Under the pieces are notes generated by a model. The model had not been told where the DNA came from, ran no database searches, and saw only the letters and a list, made by a program, of their open reading frames with translations. The translations under genes and the position numbers were made by a program. From Fen-1258 sp027348115 (GTDB lineage Bacteria; Bacteroidota; Ignavibacteria; Ignavibacteriales; Melioribacteraceae), in contig DAIEQA010000150.1 of the NCBI GenBank assembly GCA_027348115.1, positions 1-27,206 of the forward strand: 27,206 bases of DNA. The letters run 5' to 3'. Of the stretch, positions 26,501 to 27,206 are shown one piece after another; position 1 is the stretch's first letter; each line of letters begins with the position of its first letter.

Positions 26501-27206
26501 CATCGAGCAACTCAAATCCGATGTGCGGAAATAATATTACATTCACTATAAAGGTTACCAATCAAGGACCTGCGGATGCATCGGCAGTTCAAGTAAACGA
26601 TGTTCTTCCAGGCGGATTAGCTTACCAGGCAAGTTCAACTACTCAGGGAAGCTATGATCAAAACACCGGGTATTGGAATGTAGGCGATCTTTCCAACGGT
26701 AGTTCCGCTGTGCTTACAATTACAGTCAAAGTTGATTGCAATTTAATTAACAACTCGGTTTTCGATTTGGGACCGGCCAAGGGTTTTAATCTTTTTGTAT
26801 TGCAGGATCTTAACCAACCGTCTTCCGATGCCGAAGGAAAAGTTGCGGTGGGAAGAGACGCTTCACTTGCAAACTATAGTGTAGGCGATAAACTTTCTTC
26901 CGATGCCGGCGATGTTTTGATAGTAGGCCGGGACCTTACGTATACAAGCGGAAGAGTTTACAACGGCAATGTGGTGTACGGAGACACAACCAATCTTCCT
27001 ATAAATCAAACGTCGGTTGACGGGTTAGTTCGTCATGACAGCCCGATTAATTTTGCTTCTGCTAAAACCTACTTGGAAAATTTATCGACAACCCTGAGTA
27101 CCTACTCCGTTAACGGAACAACAAAGCTGGAGTATAGTCAACTAACATTTACCGGCAGCGATCCGCACTTAAATGTGTTCTATGTTAACGCTACCGATCT
27201 TGATAA
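23563..27206 (+). CDS. Very large multidomain adhesin-like secreted protein with putative thioester domain (3'-truncated)
   Basis: Open from the ATG at 23563 to the right edge, 1214 residues without a stop; GGAG precedes the start by 8 nt. A signal peptide (LRTILIILFSVAVFANTSFG) is followed by a thioester-domain-like region (~40-190) with FYCIDLFHY (Cys96) and AAAVQVALWHYSD (Gln154), the two motifs that cross-link in TIE adhesins. Next come a Big_1-like domain (~192-280), a region with TFTQGGWGSPSSSTPGKIRD seen in Bacteroidota surface proteins, two SdrD_B-like modules (~494-610 and 611-736, each with IGDxVWxDxNxNGIQDSGE), a DUF11-like module (~737-845), a less clear module, a second DUF11-like one (~971-1066, KADLKIEKSSS), and the start of a choice-of-anchor-A-like domain (FNLFVLQDLNQPSSDAEGKV). 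It is predicted to be a long surface adhesin; the C-terminus and anchoring signal lie outside the window. Confidence 0.8.
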   Translation, partial: MITFERSLRTILIILFSVAVFANTSFGSIKEGSGKNAPQVNSFTRVVNGTSVAKILGIDKTVNIKFVNPSDNSKYISTSAGTFKADVDGTTANFYCIDLFHYLQLYTPSQPNTYTDQGTVDSKSIYILNNYYPFKSFPYSGSASSVQVEAAAVQVALWHYSDNLDASTVDNINVRSRAQEIINDAEANVGSFYPVQTLLITPSNQSAAIGSQASFFVSAFDKNGNPLSGISINLSVSAGTLSSLTVTTGADGNSPSVTVTQGGDVKSIVTASAGVNQSVGIRYVHFSEPDIWQKLVLATTCGNSQSVTATIDWYSPGGCDTKGFTTFTQGGWGSPSSSTPGKIRDTYFKTVFPLGLNIGIGHILTLTSAGAVKDYLPDGGTVSLYSKDYTNPSSKISVLSGQLVALKLNVEFSSAGYLGTNSSSLGHLQIAAGPFSGKTVNDFLALAEQAIGGGSLNGFTLSQYNDAATSINENFDNGTTDNGFLTCATAVVKASIGDKVWLDANQNGIQDSGETGVPNVTVKLYDCSDNLIGTTTTDGNGNYLFTNLNPANYYVMFVLPSGYLFTVKNSGTDNGKDSDADISSGKTTCTTLTAGENDLTWDAGIYAVSCKSKIGDYVWHDTNVNGIQDSGEAGIRNVFVELLQNNSVIATTTTDADGKYEFDNLANGNYAVRVASSNFNSGGVLYSSDQTKWYASPKNKGGDDSKDSDAGVNESVSVSLNCADNVTVDFGFYKTCISVTKTANRTTAKPGDKITYTFSVENCGDVQHHGGIDVFDKILNPVSPFKIKHIDMLNPGGSTSFTFDYTVKNSDCGDLINEVTAEGHPVDGSAYVRDKATAKVTVDCGASCSTDWSVDMPGDQAECEYLPKEFTVNGKVSLTPNPSSGYLVTSWRVLFPNDGSVDNSTKTTTTEITGDTNFQINVSWPGVRSTDQLVEVQYSVLVLDCNKNPLGKEVSHKFYWNPQVCAPPPPKKADLKIEKSSSNSNPMCGNNITFTIKVTNQGPADASAVQVNDVLPGGLAYQASSTTQGSYDQNTGYWNVGDLSNGSSAVLTITVKVDCNLINNSVFDLGPAKGFNLFVLQDLNQPSSDAEGKVAVGRDASLANYSVGDKLSSDAGDVLIVGRDLTYTSGRVYNGNVVYGDTTNLPINQTSVDGLVRHDSPINFASAKTYLENLSTTLSTYSVNGTTKLEYSQLTFTGSDPHLNVFYVNATDLD

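Overview
The window looks like a chromosomal polysaccharide-utilisation region from a Gram-negative bacterium of the Ignavibacteria/Bacteroidota side of the tree (inference). The evidence is repeated type IX secretion (T9SS) C-terminal sorting domains of the 'QNYPNPFNP ... GREIAVLVNE ... SGIYFYRLQA ... KKMLLLK' style, a PorV/PorQ-family outer-membrane protein, moderately low GC, and frequent weak Shine-Dalgarno sites. No tRNA, rRNA, CRISPR array or insertion sequence was seen.

Left block (1-4214, + strand): three closely linked genes. These are the 3' part of a large secreted protein with a fibronectin-III-like segment and a T9SS-type C-terminus, a PorV/PorQ-family outer-membrane protein, and an IPT/TIG plus beta-propeller lipoprotein. 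They look like the surface-capture arm of a polysaccharide locus. No SusC/SusD pair is visible, though the locus continues off the left edge.

Central block (4569-14551, + strand): a five-gene run of glycoside hydrolases. It contains a GH31 alpha-xylosidase with a PA14 domain inserted N-terminally, a clan GH-A hydrolase with a T9SS tail, a GH5 endoglucanase/xyloglucanase with a T9SS tail, a second clan GH-A paralogue that lacks the T9SS tail, and a GH13 alpha-glucosidase-like enzyme. Facing it on the - strand (18409-14601) are a second GH31 enzyme with PA14 inserted at a different place, and an alpha/beta-hydrolase acetyl-esterase-like protein. A shared hairpin terminator separates the two blocks. 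A further - strand gene (20469-18643) encodes a T9SS-tailed protein made of two tandem jelly-roll-like repeats. The most economical reading is degradation of a substituted hemicellulose such as xyloglucan: T9SS-exported enzymes cut and debranch at the surface, and signal-peptide-only enzymes finish the oligosaccharides in the periplasm.

Right block: an 828-bp divergent intergenic region (20470-21297) holds four copies of a palindrome, TTTATATC-N5-GATATAAA, arranged as two pairs with identical 34-bp spacing. It is followed by an SSS-family sodium:solute symporter (probable sugar importer), a small one-pass membrane protein of unknown function, and the 5' part of a very large secreted adhesin-like protein running off the right edge. 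That protein has a putative thioester domain (candidate Cys96-Gln154), Big_1-like, two SdrD_B-like, two DUF11-like and a choice-of-anchor-A-like domain.

The observations most worth following up are the paired palindromes, the possible thioester adhesin in a T9SS organism, the two clan GH-A paralogues with different predicted locations, and the GH13 enzyme whose conserved region I has lost the usual Asn-His pair.
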